Below, piece after piece: positions 26,918-36,410 of a stretch of 64,000 bases of DNA. Below the pieces are notes generated by a model, which saw only the letters and a program-made list of their open reading frames with translations, was not told where the DNA came from and ran no database searches. A program made the translations under genes and the position numbers. Every line of letters starts with the position of its first letter. The stretch's first letter is position 1. The stretch is from Devosia riboflavina (GTDB lineage Bacteria; Pseudomonadota; Alphaproteobacteria; Rhizobiales; Devosiaceae), in NCBI RefSeq assembly GCF_000743575.1, contig NZ_JQGC01000010.1, forward strand, positions 1-64,000, read 5' to 3'.

Positions 26918-29673
26918 GCTTCGCCGTCACCACCTTCGGCAGCCGGCGGAGCGGCGTCATCGCCCTCTTCGCCTTCCGGTTCGCTGATGCGTTCCACCGA
27001 AACCACCTTCTCGCCCTCAGCCGTGTCGAACACGATCACACCCTGCGAGCCACGGCTGACGATGCGGATCGGCTTGTCGCCGCCAACCGGCAGGCGGATG
27101 GTCTGGCCGCCGTCGCTGATGAGCATGATCTGGTCTTCGTCTTCCACCGGAAAACTCGCCACCAGATTGCCATTACGCTTGTTGACCGCCATGGCGACGA
27201 TGCCCTTACCGCCGCGACCGGTGATCCGGTATTCGTGGCTGGAGGTCCGCTTGCCATAGCCGTTCTCGGAAATGGCGAGGATGAACTGCTCGCTCGCGCT
27301 CATCGAAGCATAAAGCTCCGGCTCCAGCGCACCAGCCACCACATCGGCCTCGTCCGAACTGGTCTCTTCACTCTCCGCTTCGCCACGCACCGCACGGCTC
27401 ATCTTCAGGTAAGCAGCACGCTGCTCGGCATCGGCGTCCGAGTGATTGATGACGGCCATCGAAATGACCTTGTCGCCATCGGCAAGCTGAATGCCCCTCA
27501 CGCCCATGGAGTCACGGCCCTTGAACAGGCGCACATCGTCCACGCGGAAGCGGATCGCCTGCCCCAGAGCCGTGGTAAGAAGCAGGTCATTGTTGATCGT
27601 GCAGGTATCGACGCCGACGATCTCGTCGCCTTCGTCGAGCTTCATGGCGATCTTGCCGTTCTGGCGCACTTCGACAAAGTCGGCCAGCGAGTTGCGGCGA
27701 ACAGTGCCGCGCGTCGTCGCGAACATGATGTCGAGATTGCCCCACGAGGTTTCGTCCTCCGGCAGCGGCATGATTGAGGTGATGCGCTCGCCCTGCTCCA
27801 GCGGCAGGATATTGATCAGCGCCTTGCCCTTGGCATTGGCAGCCGACAGCGGCAGGCGCCAGACCTTCAGCTTGTAGGCAATGCCGCGGCTGGTGAAGAA
27901 CAGCACCGGCGTATGCGTATTGGCCACGAACAGCCGCGCCACAAAGTCCTCTTCGCGCGTCGACATGCCCGAACGGCCCTTGCCGCCGCGGTTCTGCGCC
28001 CGATAGGTCGAGAGCGGCACGCGCTTGATGTAGCCGGCATGGCTAACCGTGACGACCATGTCTTCGCGAGCGATCAGGTCTTCGTCGTCGAAATCAGCCG
28101 CGTGATCGGAAATCTCGGTGCGACGCGCCGAGCCGAATTCCTCGCGGATAGCTTCGAGCTCTTCGCGGATGATGGCGCGTACCCGAACGATCGAGCGCAG
28201 GATATCGAGATAGTCCTCGATTTCCGTGCCAAGCCCGTTCAGCTCTTCGCCGATTTCATCGCGGCCAAGCGCGGTCAGTCGCGCCAGACGCAGTTCGAGA
28301 ATGGCGCGGGCCTGTTCTTCCGAAAGGTTGAACGTGCCGTCGTCATTGATGCGGTGACGCGGATCGTCGATCAGCCGGATCAGCGGTTCCACATCGGCGG
28401 CCGGCCAGCGGCGCGTCATCAACTGCTCGCGGGCTGTCGCCGGATCGGGCGCCGTACGGATCAGCGCAATGACTTCGTCGATATTGGCCACGGCCACGGC
28501 GAGACCGACCAGGATATGGGCACGGTCACGAGCCTTGTTCAGCAGGAAGCGGGCGCGACGTGTAACCACTTCCTTACGGAAAGCGATGAAGCAGTCGAGT
28601 ATCTGCTTGAGATTCATCAGCTCCGGCTTACCGCCATTGAGCGCCACGAAGTTGCAGCCAAAGGACGATTGCAGCGCCGTGAAGCGATAGAGCTGGTTGA
28701 GCACGACGTCGGGCAGCGCATCGCGCTTCACCTCAACGACGACGCGCATGCCTTCGCGGCTGGATTCGTCGCGGAGGTCCGCCACGCCTTCGATGCGCTT
28801 TTCGCGCACCAGTTCGGCAATGCGTTCCACCATCGCCGCCTTGTTCACCTGATAGGGAATCTCGGTGATGACGATGGCTTCGCGTTCCTTGCGCACTTCC
28901 TCGATGGTCGAGCGCCCGCGCACGATGATCGAGCCGCGGCCGGTCTCATAAGCCTGGCGGATGCCGGCGCGGCCGAGAATGATGCCACCGGTCGGGAAAT
29001 CCGGACCCGGCAGGTGCTCAAGCAGCTCTTCCGTCGTCACGCTCGGATTATCGAGCACAGCCAGCGCCGCATTGATCGTCTCGGCAAGGTTATGCGTCGG
29101 AATATTGGTCGCCATGCCCACGGCGATACCGCCGCCGCCATTGACCAGCATGTTGGGGAAACGCGCCGGCAACACGGTCGGCTCGCGTTCGGAGCCGTCA
29201 TAGTTGTCGCGGAAGTCGACCGTGTCCTTGTCGAGATCGTCGAGCATGAAGCCCGTGATCTTCTGCATGCGGACTTCGGTGTAACGCATGGCAGCCGGCA
29301 TATCGCCGTCGACCGAACCGAAATTGCCCTGGCCCTCGGCCAGCATCTCGCCCATGGCGAAATCCTGCGCCATGCGCACCAAGGCCATGTAGACCGATTG
29401 GTCGCCATGCGGGTGATACTTACCGATCACGTCGCCGACGACACGCGCCGACTTGCGGAAAGGCTTGTTATATTCGTAGCCGTTCTCACTCATGGAGAAC
29501 AGGATACGGCGGTGCACAGGCTTCAGGCCGTCGCGAACATCGGGGAGCGCGCGACTCACGATCACGCTCATGGCGTAATCGAGATAGCTCTTGCGCATTT
29601 CGTCGGTGATATAGATCGGAGCGATGTCGCCGCCTGGCATGGAGCCGGCTGCACCTTCTGGCGTATCTGTCAC
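26914..29673 (-). CDS. gyrA: DNA gyrase subunit A
   Basis: Breakage-reunion subunit of gyrase, 919 residues (E. coli 875). The catalytic Tyr is Tyr131 (MRYTEVRM); a GyrA-box-like QNRGGKG precedes the C-terminal beta-pinwheel; the tail is acidic (EEGDDAAPP). The quinolone-determining region reads [17 protein letters not shown]: Gln92 and Met96 occupy the places of E. coli Ser83 and Asp87, and I confirmed both codons (CAA, ATG) in the DNA. The start is GTG at 29673 without a clear ribosome site; ATG at 29640 is an alternative. Followed by the coupled HIT gene. Confidence 0.97.
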   Translation of the reverse strand: MTDTPEGAAGSMPGGDIAPIYITDEMRKSYLDYAMSVIVSRALPDVRDGLKPVHRRILFSMSENGYEYNKPFRKSARVVGDVIGKYHPHGDQSVYMALVRMAQDFAMGEMLAEGQGNFGSVDGDMPAAMRYTEVRMQKITGFMLDDLDKDTVDFRDNYDGSEREPTVLPARFPNMLVNGGGGIAVGMATNIPTHNLAETINAALAVLDNPSVTTEELLEHLPGPDFPTGGIILGRAGIRQAYETGRGSIIVRGRSTIEEVRKEREAIVITEIPYQVNKAAMVERIAELVREKRIEGVADLRDESSREGMRVVVEVKRDALPDVVLNQLYRFTALQSSFGCNFVALNGGKPELMNLKQILDCFIAFRKEVVTRRARFLLNKARDRAHILVGLAVAVANIDEVIALIRTAPDPATAREQLMTRRWPAADVEPLIRLIDDPRHRINDDGTFNLSEEQARAILELRLARLTALGRDEIGEELNGLGTEIEDYLDILRSIVRVRAIIREELEAIREEFGSARRTEISDHAADFDDEDLIAREDMVVTVSHAGYIKRVPLSTYRAQNRGGKGRSGMSTREEDFVARLFVANTHTPVLFFTSRGIAYKLKVWRLPLSAANAKGKALINILPLEQGERITSIMPLPEDETSWGNLDIMFATTRGTVRRNSLADFVEVRQNGKIAMKLDEGDEIVGVDTCTINNDLLLTTALGQAIRFRVDDVRLFKGRDSMGVRGIQLADGDKVISMAVINHSDADAEQRAAYLKMSRAVRGEAESEETSSDEADVVAGALEPELYASMSASEQFILAISENGYGKRTSSHEYRITGRGGKGIVAMAVNKRNGNLVASFPVEDEDQIMLISDGGQTIRLPVGGDKPIRIVSRGSQGVIVFDTAEGEKVVSVERISEPEGEEGDDAAPPAAEGGDGEA

Positions 29674-29682
29674 GTTGTGATT

Positions 29683-29711
29683 CTACGTTGGTTTTTCTTA
29701 CCAACATGTAG
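29683..29711 (-). promoter_or_regulatory. Hairpin in the gyrA upstream region
   Basis: GTTGGT (29687-29692) and ACCAAC (29700-29705) are perfect inverted repeats around 7 nt, extended by CTAC (29683-29686) and GTAG (29708-29711) with a 2-nt bulge. It ends about 10 nt upstream of the gyrA GTG, so it would sit in the leader RNA next to the ribosome site or act as an operator. Confidence 0.45.
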
Positions 29712-29770
29712 TCTATTTCGGCTCGAAAAGCGAATTTCCACCCCAATAGGCTGTGGAGAGCGCTACCTTG

Positions 29771-30946
29771 TCACCTCGCACAATCCGCTTCGCTCGCCTC
29801 CCCGGCAAACCGCGCCCGCGTCCAGGCGATGAGATCATCGGTCAGCGGCGAATCCGGCGCTACCAGCGAGACGTGACTGCGCCCCTCATAGGGCCGATAG
29901 ACCAGGTTCGCACCCGCCGCGCAGAGGCCGGCCACAAACCCCGCCTGCACCGGCTCCAGCACGATTTCGTCGTCAATCCCCTGGCTGATGAACAGCGGCA
30001 TGGGGAAAGGCCCCACCGGCACGTTCTGCTCAAGCCGGGCGCCCAATGGTGTACCCGTCGGATCCATCGCGAACAGCTCGCCCGGCAAGAGCGACAGTTG
30101 CGCGATGGAATAAAGGGCCTTCGCATCGACCGCGCAGCGGCCGGCAATGTCGTGCAATATCGCCGCGCGATACCCATCCACATAGTCTTCAACGCGCACG
30201 TCATCATAGGCCGCGGCATAGGCATGGAGCAGATAGCTCGAAACGATCTTGCCGAACATGCCGCGCTGCGCCCCTTCGACCAGTTTCGGCAGATCACTCG
30301 CCGGTGCCTGCGCCGCCACACCCAGCACAGCAACATCAGGCGCATAGGTCTCGGCCAGCATGCCCGCCCATAGCGCCGAATTGCCGCCCTGCGAATGGCC
30401 CCACACCAACGTCCGCGGCAAGATATCCACCTCGGCCATCTGCGCCGCCGCCCGTATGGAATCCAGCACTGCCCGTGCCGCATCCTCGCCCACGAGATAG
30501 GCGTGCCCGCCTTCCGTGCCGAGCCCGACATAGTCGGTCCCCACATAAGCCCAGCCTTCCGCGAGGAGTTCGGCAACCGCCGGCACATTCTTGAGCGGCC
30601 CCACGACCGACGGCGCGCAGCCCGGCGCCGTGCCATTGGTCCCATGCGCCCAGGCAACCGGCAACAGCGGCCCACTCGCGGCCTCCGGCGCCATCACGAC
30701 AGCGCTGGCGAGAGCCGGCGTGTCATCGATCCGCGTCGTCACATAAAGAATGCGCCACCCGCGCGCGCCCTCCGGCACGTCGAACGTATAGGGCTCGACC
30801 GCCAGCAGCGTCCCTGGCGCCCCTTCGGCCACACCCGAGCGATAAAATGCCGCCGGCTCATCCGGCCGCGCCCAAAGCCAGCCCCCGCCGACAAGCACGG
30901 CAACCACGACCAGCAGCGCAACAAGCACAATCAGAAATCGACGCAT
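29771..30946 (-). CDS. Alpha/beta hydrolase of the secretory lipase type
   Basis: 391 residues with a hydrophobic N-terminal anchor or signal (RRFLIVLVALLVVVAVLVGG). The nucleophile elbow is GHSQGG (in LVWGHSQGGNSALW), with PVAWAHGTNG as the oxyanion-hole region and GIDDEIV and GRSHVSLV as likely Asp and His positions of the triad. The pattern matches the LIP (secretory lipase) family; the substrate is unknown. The ATG at 30946 follows GGGGG; a TTG six codons earlier is in frame. Stands alone upstream of gyrA. Confidence 0.8.
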   Translation of the reverse strand: MRRFLIVLVALLVVVAVLVGGGWLWARPDEPAAFYRSGVAEGAPGTLLAVEPYTFDVPEGARGWRILYVTTRIDDTPALASAVVMAPEAASGPLLPVAWAHGTNGTAPGCAPSVVGPLKNVPAVAELLAEGWAYVGTDYVGLGTEGGHAYLVGEDAARAVLDSIRAAAQMAEVDILPRTLVWGHSQGGNSALWAGMLAETYAPDVAVLGVAAQAPASDLPKLVEGAQRGMFGKIVSSYLLHAYAAAYDDVRVEDYVDGYRAAILHDIAGRCAVDAKALYSIAQLSLLPGELFAMDPTGTPLGARLEQNVPVGPFPMPLFISQGIDDEIVLEPVQAGFVAGLCAAGANLVYRPYEGRSHVSLVAPDSPLTDDLIAWTRARFAGEASEADCAR

Positions 30947-31023
30947 GTTCTGTCCCCCGCCCAAAACCTAGCAGCCGGCCCAACCGCGCGCCACTTGACT
31001 CGTGCCCGCAATCGGCGCACCAT

Positions 31024-31051
31024 ATTTGCATGGTTAGCTAAATACGCAAAT
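31024..31051. promoter_or_regulatory. Symmetric candidate operator of the ArsR gene
   Basis: ATTTGC (31024-31029) and GCAAAT (31046-31051) are inverted repeats, and the perfect palindrome TTAGCTAA (31034-31041) has exactly the same centre (31037.5). The site overlaps the ATG of the arsR-like gene and a TAAATA -10-like sequence (31039-31044), as expected for autorepression. Confidence 0.5.
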
Positions 31052-31397
31052 GCAAGATCACCTGACCCAGACATTCGCCGCTCTCGCCGACCCGACCCGC
31101 CGGGCCATGCTGGCGCGCCTCGCCACCGGCCCCGCCACGGTTACCGAGCTGGCCGAGCCCTTTGCGCTCGCTTTGCCCACCGTCTCGCGACATTTGAAGG
31201 TGCTTGAGACCGCCGGCCTCATCACCCGCGAAAAATCCGCCCAGTTCCGCCCCTGCCGGCTGAACGCAACACCGCTCGAAGAAGCCGACACCTGGCTCGC
31301 CACCTATCGCGAGTTCTTCTCCCAGCGCTTTGACGCACTCGATGCCCAGTTGAAAACCATGATGGCCGCCAAGGCCCAAGAGGAGGACAAGTCATGA
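31050..31397 (+). CDS. ArsR family transcriptional regulator
   Basis: 115 residues, winged helix: FAALADPTRRAMLARLA, the recognition helix region LPTVSRHLKVLETAGLI and wing REKSAQFRPCRLN. This is the ArsR subgroup paired with AHSA1/SRPBCC proteins, which usually lacks metal-binding cysteines, as here. No ribosome site precedes the ATG and a -10-like TAAATA lies 6 nt upstream, so the mRNA may be leaderless. Overlaps the SRPBCC gene by 4 nt. Confidence 0.9.
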   Translation: MQDHLTQTFAALADPTRRAMLARLATGPATVTELAEPFALALPTVSRHLKVLETAGLITREKSAQFRPCRLNATPLEEADTWLATYREFFSQRFDALDAQLKTMMAAKAQEEDKS

Positions 31398-31873
31398 CCG
31401 CCCCCAGCTTTTCCCTCGGCCGAGGTTTCACCCTCACCCGCACCTTCGAAGCCCCGCCCGACATGGTCTTTGCCGCCTGGACCGAGCCCCAAAACCTCGG
31501 CTGGTTCATGAATCCCGGCTTTACCAGCGACCTGCCCATCACCGTAGATTTTCGGGTCGGCGGCGCCTGGCGGCTGGAAATGATCGTCAACACCGAAACC
31601 CGCTACATGACCGGCGGCATTTTTCGCGAGATCGACCCGGGCAAGAAACTCGTCTTCACTTGGGGCGCCGTCGATGGCTGGCCAAAAATCGACCCCGACA
31701 ATCTCGCCCTCGGCCCCCAGGTCACCATCCTCTTCCGCGAAGTCGCCGACGGCACGCAGATGATTTTCCGCGTCGAACTCCCCGACCAACTCACCGAACC
31801 AGAAACCGCCGAATGGATGTCCACCGGCATGCTCGCCGGCTGGACCATGACCATCGACCGCCTGAAATTCTGA
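31394..31873 (+). CDS. SRPBCC/AHSA1 domain protein
   Basis: 159 residues of the START-like AHSA1 type: TRTFEAPPDMVFAAWTEPQN, VGGAWRLEMI, GIFREIDPGKKLVFTW and the C-terminal helix GMLAGWTMTIDRL. Such proteins bind hydrophobic ligands in a central cavity; the ligand is unknown. Translationally coupled to the ArsR gene (ATGA), a very common pairing in which the regulator probably controls its partner. Confidence 0.9.
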   Translation: MTAPSFSLGRGFTLTRTFEAPPDMVFAAWTEPQNLGWFMNPGFTSDLPITVDFRVGGAWRLEMIVNTETRYMTGGIFREIDPGKKLVFTWGAVDGWPKIDPDNLALGPQVTILFREVADGTQMIFRVELPDQLTEPETAEWMSTGMLAGWTMTIDRLKF

Positions 31874-31911
31874 GCGACCTTCGCCTTGTCCGAGGCTTCC
31901 CTAGCCACCGA

Positions 31912-31982
31912 ATGTCACCCCGGCGAAAGCCGGGGCCCATCCTCAGATCTCAAGCTGGATCCCGGCCTTCGCCGGGAAGACA
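31912..31982. repeat. REP-like element, CCCCGGCGAAAGCCGGGG type
   Basis: Two hairpins, CACCCCGGCGAAAGCCGGGG and TCCCGGCCTTCGCCGGGA, in opposite arrangement around a short spacer. This is a second repeat family in the window (also 37155 and 44090), sharing the GTCAT/C-CCC-GCGAAAGC-GGG pattern. It lies between the convergent SRPBCC and HxlR-type genes. Confidence 0.8.
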
Positions 31983-32019
31983 GTCCGCGGCTGTCTGACC
32001 AGCAACGAGTACGGGAAAA

Positions 32020-32427
32020 TCAATCCCGCGTGTCATAAGCAATCCGCGCAGCATCGATCCGCGAAAAATGCTCGTCTGCCCAATTAATAAGAAACCCCAG
32101 CGGCACGATCAGCGATTGTCCGAGCCCTGTCAGCCGATATTCCACGGCCGGCGGCTGCGTATCGAAAACCTGCCGCGCCACGAGCCCGTCCCGCTGCAAA
32201 TCCCGCAGCGTCTGCGTCAGCATTTTCTGCGAAATATCCGGCACCTGCCGATGCAATTCGTTGAACCTTTTGGCGCCCGTCGCCAGCGTCATCACCAGCA
32301 GCATGCTCCACTTGTCGCCGATCTTGTCGAGAATGTTGCGCACCGTGCAGCGGGCCGTATTGCCGCCCGCCGCCGCCTCGCTCCAGCGCTGCACAAATGT
32401 GGCCGCCGTTTCCAGATCGTTCTGCAT
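32020..32427 (-). CDS. HxlR/MarR-type regulator, QorR-like
   Basis: 135 residues, winged helix of the HxlR type: [20 protein letters not shown] at about residues 27-46 with a single Cys at 27, then [22 protein letters not shown] as recognition helix. The Cys before the first helix is the position of the redox-sensing Cys in HypR/QorR-like regulators. It is divergent from a QorB-like quinone reductase, the same arrangement as E. coli ytfH-ytfG, so control of that gene by oxidants or quinones is likely but inferred. Confidence 0.85.
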   Translation of the reverse strand: MQNDLETAATFVQRWSEAAAGGNTARCTVRNILDKIGDKWSMLLVMTLATGAKRFNELHRQVPDISQKMLTQTLRDLQRDGLVARQVFDTQPPAVEYRLTGLGQSLIVPLGFLINWADEHFSRIDAARIAYDTRD

Positions 32428-32431
32428 GCAC

Positions 32432-32445
32432 TTACCTTGAGGTAA
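32432..32445. promoter_or_regulatory. Candidate operator of the QorR-like regulator
   Basis: TTACCT-TG-AGGTAA is a perfect 6-bp inverted repeat, 5 nt upstream of the regulator start and in the divergent region towards the quinone reductase. The TTAC...GTAA pattern fits HxlR-family operators. No second equally good copy was seen near the other gene. Confidence 0.5.
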
Positions 32446-32580
32446 TCTTCACCCGAAAAAGTGCCTCCTTTTCAGCCGCTTTCGCAGCCCCTAGATAGCA
32501 CTCTCCTTTCGATACTTACTCTCTGCCGAACAGGCGGACAAGTTGGTTCGAACTGTGTCGTCATGCAATGGAGAGTACAA

Positions 32581-33462
32581 ATGAGCAAATTCACCAATTC
32601 GACCCTGCTGGTCACAGGCGCTTCGGGCAAGCTGGGCCGCCTCGCCGTCGAAGAGCTGCTGGCCCGTGGCGCGACCCGCGTCATCGCCGGCACGCGTGAT
32701 CCCTCCAAGCTTCAGGACCTCGCCGCCAAGGGCGCCGAAATCCGCAAGCTCGACTTCGACGACGCGTCCACCCTGTCGGTGGCCCTTGCTGGCGTCGAAC
32801 GCCTCCTCATCGTCAGCACCGACGCTGTCGGCCGTCGCGCCGCCCAGCAGCAGGCCATCATCGAAGCCGCCAAGGCCGCCGGTGTAAAGCACATCGTCTA
32901 TACATCGGCCCCCGCAGCCCGTCCCGACGCCGATGCCGGCCTCAATCCCGAACACTTCTGGACCGAAGTCGCCATTGCCGCCAGCGGGCTCGATTTCACC
33001 ATCCTGCGCAATCACATGTATGCCGAAAACGTCCTGATGGACGCCGGCCACGTCCTCTCCTCGGGCCAGCTCTTCGGCCTCATCGGCGATCGCGGCACTT
33101 CCTACGTTACCCGCGCCGACACGGCCCGCACCGCCGCTGGCGCCCTGCTCTCGGCGGAAGGCAAGACCATTGAAGACGTCACCGGCCCCGCTCCCGTAAC
33201 CAATGTCGAACGCGCCAGGCTCTTTGGCGAACTCACCGGCAAGTCGATCGCCGTCATCGCCATCACCCCGGCCGAACTGACCGCTGGCCTCGTCGCCGCG
33301 GGCCTGCCGGAAGGCTTTGCAGGGGCCCTCGTTGCCTTCCAGCGTGACGCCGTCACCGGCTTCCATGGCGTCGTGACCGATGTCGTCGAACGCTATTCCG
33401 GCCGCAAGCCGACCAAGTTCGCCGATTTCCTCAGCGCCAACAAAGCCGCCCTGGGCGCGTAA
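32581..33462 (+). CDS. NAD(P)H:quinone oxidoreductase, QorB/NmrA-like
   Basis: 293 residues with an N-terminal Rossmann motif VTGASGKLGRLAVEELLARG and the atypical SDR layout (no YxxxK catalytic pair) of the NmrA/QorB group; IEAAKAAGVKHIVYTSAP is typical. It probably reduces quinones with NADPH. The frame is open 40 codons upstream, but the ATG at 32581 after GGAG starts the Rossmann strand properly. Divergent from the QorR-like regulator. Confidence 0.87.
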   Translation: MSKFTNSTLLVTGASGKLGRLAVEELLARGATRVIAGTRDPSKLQDLAAKGAEIRKLDFDDASTLSVALAGVERLLIVSTDAVGRRAAQQQAIIEAAKAAGVKHIVYTSAPAARPDADAGLNPEHFWTEVAIAASGLDFTILRNHMYAENVLMDAGHVLSSGQLFGLIGDRGTSYVTRADTARTAAGALLSAEGKTIEDVTGPAPVTNVERARLFGELTGKSIAVIAITPAELTAGLVAAGLPEGFAGALVAFQRDAVTGFHGVVTDVVERYSGRKPTKFADFLSANKAALGA

Positions 33463-33518
33463 CCCGCGCTTCACCGCGCTTTGGTCAGGGCAAGATTTCG
33501 CCCTAACCACCAGCCCCC

Positions 33519-33714
33519 CACCGAATTCGCCGTAGCGAATTCGGTGACACCTCCCCCTTGACGGGGGAGGATGGGAGAGGATGCCGGGCGCCACGTTTTC
33601 CGGGCATCTGCCCCCACCCTTGATCCCTCCCCACAGGGGGAGGGAGACGAAGGACCCGGGAAGACTGAGGCTTGCGCCTCCCTCCCCCTTGTGGGGAGGG
33701 AATGAGGGTGGGGG
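33519..33714. repeat. Cluster of palindromic repeats in a 426-bp gene-free stretch
   Basis: Three structures between the quinone reductase and the MMPL gene: a perfect 12-bp hairpin CACCGAATTCGC (33519-33530) with GCGAATTCGGTG (33535-33546); a CCTCCCCC/GGGGGAGG hairpin (33550-33557, 33563-33570); and a large imperfect inverted repeat with arms of about 36 bp (33611-33646 and 33678-33714). No coding signal is convincing here. The CCTCCCCC-type palindromes are typical of intergenic mosaic elements. Confidence 0.8.
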
Positions 33715-33888
33715 TATTCGGTAGCCCCCCGACAGTGTTCCTCCCGCAACACTCCCCGCCGAACCGCACCACAGCATAACCTGCCGGCGCTCCACACAGT
33801 TCAAGCCCCTGCGACCGCTGGACGCACCCGAGCGAAACACTTAGAGATTCCACCTGATTGTCGCCTCATTTGCGGAGTCGGGGTTCTC

Positions 33889-36288
33889 GTGTCTTCTCCT
33901 TCCTGGTTCAAGCGTGTCCTGGCCCGCCTCACCTATGACCGTTCCATCGGTTTCGGCCTCGAGCATCTCGGCCTGACCACGGTCCGCTATCCCCGCCTCA
34001 TGGCGCTCGGCGTGCTGCTGTTCTCGGTCCTCTGCTTCACCCAGATCCCCAAGGCCAATGTCGACGGCGACCTGCTGCGCGTCTACGCCCATTCCGGCCA
34101 CTATTACGACGCCTATGAGCACCTCTCGGAAACTTTTGGTACCTTCGAAAACGACCTCTACGTCCTCGTCAATTCCGAGCGCCTTGCCGAACCCGAAATC
34201 ATCGAACAGGTCCGCAGTCTCGCCTTCGAGCTTGAGCTCAACGAGTTCGCCGTCGGCACCATGTCGCCCTTTACGCTCAGAAAACCCTCGCCCTATGGCG
34301 GCTCCGAGCCGGCAGTGCCCGAAGGGCTGCAAACGGCCGACGAAGTCGCCTTCGCCCTCATGGATCTGCAGCAGAACGATCCCATGATGCGCAATCTCAT
34401 CACGCCCGATCTCAATGGCGTGGTGCTCATCATGTTCCCCAATCAGGACGTGGTGAAGGAACGCGGCGCCAAGGCCATGATCGCCAACCTGCGCGAGACC
34501 ATCGCCCCCTTCCAGACCGATGACATTTCCATCGAGATCACCGGCCCCCCGGTCTGGACCACCGAAATGCTCAATGCTGCCGTCGATGATCAGGTGAAGT
34601 TCACCGTCTATGGCTTCGCCCTCGGCTCCCTCATTGCTCTTCTCGCCCTGCGCTCCATCGCCGGCGCGCTCATCGTCGCGGCCACACCGTTCCTCGCGGT
34701 CATGTGGTCCATGGGCATCATCCTCCTCTTTTTCGGCTCCTTCTCCTTCCTCACCATCATCGTCACGACCCTGGTGCTGGTGATCTCCTTTGCCGAGTCG
34801 ATGTTCTTCACCTTCAATTGGCTGGCCTATTGGCGCGACGGCATGGAGCCCAACAAGGCAGTCGATGCGACCATAAAACTCGTCGGTCCCGCCACGGCGC
34901 TGACCATGCTCATCTCCATGGTCAGCTTCGCCTCCCTCTCGCTCACTCCGGGCCAGGGCGTGCGCGAATTCTCCATGGCCGGCGCCATGGGTTCGTTCCT
35001 GCTCTTTGCCTGCACCATGACCTTCCAGCCGCTGCTGCTGAAACTCGCAGTGCGCCTCGGCTTCAAAGCCCCGCCCAAGTCGAGCGTGGTGCTCACCGCC
35101 CCCCTGCCTCTGAGCTGGTTCCTCGCCAGCCGCTTCGGCCGTCCCATCGCCATCCTCGGCATCGTCATCACCGGCCTGCTGCTCGTCCCCTATTTCCTCA
35201 TCCAGCCGCGCTTCTCCTTCGAGGATTTCGTCGCGACGGAATCGACCGCCCTCACCGCCGCCGAAAACATCGACGAAGGCGTCGGTGGCGTCGCCCCGCT
35301 CTACATCCGCGTGCCGCTCATCGAGAACAATCCCGATGTCGGCGAGGTCGATTTCCAGCGCATCAAGCTGGTGCACGAGCTGCTCGAAAAAGAGCTGGGC
35401 GAGAACAAGGTCATCTCCGCCGCCAGCATGACCAATTATACGGATTCCGGCTTCACCCGCGGCGAAGTGCTCGACGCCGTCGGCCCCTTCATGCGCCGCC
35501 GCTTCGTCACCGATGATGGCTCACAAGCCCTCGTTACCGGCTTCATGCCCACCATCATCGATAGCGATGTCCTCAAGGATCTCGTTCACCGCGTCGAAAG
35601 CGAGCTGGCCGCAGCCGGCATCCCCGATGCCGAAGTGGGCGGCTTCCGCGTCCTCACCACCTTCGCCACCGACGACATCGTGCGCGGCCTGCAGCTCGAC
35701 CTGACCGTCAGCGTCCTCGTCAATCTCGGCCTGATCGGCTTCGCCTTCCAGTCCTTCCGCGTCGCCCTCGCCTCCGCCATCCCCAACCTCTTCCCGATCC
35801 TCGGCACCGAAGCCTGGCTCTGGTATTCCGGCGCCGGCCTGCAATTGACCACGGTCATTGCCCTCACCATCGCCTTCGGCATCGCGGTCGACGACACCGT
35901 GCATTTCCTCTCGCACTATCTCCACGGCAGGCGCGAAGAGCGGCGCAGCCATGAAGATGCGGTAAAACACACGCTCCTGCGCATTGGCGGGGCCATCGTC
36001 GCCACCACCATCATCCTCTGCGCCGGCACGGCCATCATCATGTTCTCGGAACTGCCCCAGGTGGCCCTCTTCGGCTCGCTCTTCGTCATCACCCTGGCGC
36101 TGGCCATCCTCGGCGATCTCTTCATCCTGCCCGCGCTGCTGATGGCCGGGGGAAAATTCTTCCACAAGCTGGGCAATATCCGTGTCCGCACCGCTGACCA
36201 CGACGCTACACCCGACGACCCCATGGGCGACACGGTCACCCGCGAGGGCGGCACCGAAGGCGAAGATCCCGAGCCCAAAACTGCGTGA
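33889..36288 (+). CDS. MMPL/RND-type membrane transporter
   Basis: 799 residues in the duplicated RND layout: one helix (about 38-54), a large periplasmic domain, five to six helices (about 240-400), a second periplasmic domain, and a final helix group with GIAVDDTVHFLSHY and its Asp pair, the proton-relay position in SecD/MMPL-type proteins. Likely an exporter of lipids or hopanoid-type molecules; I cannot assign a substrate. Starts at GTG. No membrane-fusion or outer-membrane partner is adjacent. The C-terminal tail is acidic and disordered. Confidence 0.87.
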   Translation: MSSPSWFKRVLARLTYDRSIGFGLEHLGLTTVRYPRLMALGVLLFSVLCFTQIPKANVDGDLLRVYAHSGHYYDAYEHLSETFGTFENDLYVLVNSERLAEPEIIEQVRSLAFELELNEFAVGTMSPFTLRKPSPYGGSEPAVPEGLQTADEVAFALMDLQQNDPMMRNLITPDLNGVVLIMFPNQDVVKERGAKAMIANLRETIAPFQTDDISIEITGPPVWTTEMLNAAVDDQVKFTVYGFALGSLIALLALRSIAGALIVAATPFLAVMWSMGIILLFFGSFSFLTIIVTTLVLVISFAESMFFTFNWLAYWRDGMEPNKAVDATIKLVGPATALTMLISMVSFASLSLTPGQGVREFSMAGAMGSFLLFACTMTFQPLLLKLAVRLGFKAPPKSSVVLTAPLPLSWFLASRFGRPIAILGIVITGLLLVPYFLIQPRFSFEDFVATESTALTAAENIDEGVGGVAPLYIRVPLIENNPDVGEVDFQRIKLVHELLEKELGENKVISAASMTNYTDSGFTRGEVLDAVGPFMRRRFVTDDGSQALVTGFMPTIIDSDVLKDLVHRVESELAAAGIPDAEVGGFRVLTTFATDDIVRGLQLDLTVSVLVNLGLIGFAFQSFRVALASAIPNLFPILGTEAWLWYSGAGLQLTTVIALTIAFGIAVDDTVHFLSHYLHGRREERRSHEDAVKHTLLRIGGAIVATTIILCAGTAIIMFSELPQVALFGSLFVITLALAILGDLFILPALLMAGGKFFHKLGNIRVRTADHDATPDDPMGDTVTREGGTEGEDPEPKTA

Positions 36289-36410
36289 TCCGGTTTTCCC
36301 GGCAGCATGGATGGCATAACGAAAACTCAACGCCGAATCTGCCCAGATTTGCTATTGAACCAACGGTAACCAGCCGGGGGGCTTGGTGTGACACTCGGAG
36401 GCTTTGCACT

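Noticed and set aside
27913..29832. Long open frame (639 codons) on the plus strand inside gyrA
   Set aside because: Antisense shadow of gyrA: His/Arg-rich translation without any family pattern.
33471..33853. Two minus-strand frames in the repeat cluster
   Set aside because: They run through palindromes (PSPxGEG-type translations of CCTCCCCC repeats), typical of spurious ORFs.
33841..35376. Open frame of 511 codons on the minus strand
   Set aside because: Antisense shadow of the MMPL gene; low-complexity Gly/Glu/His composition.
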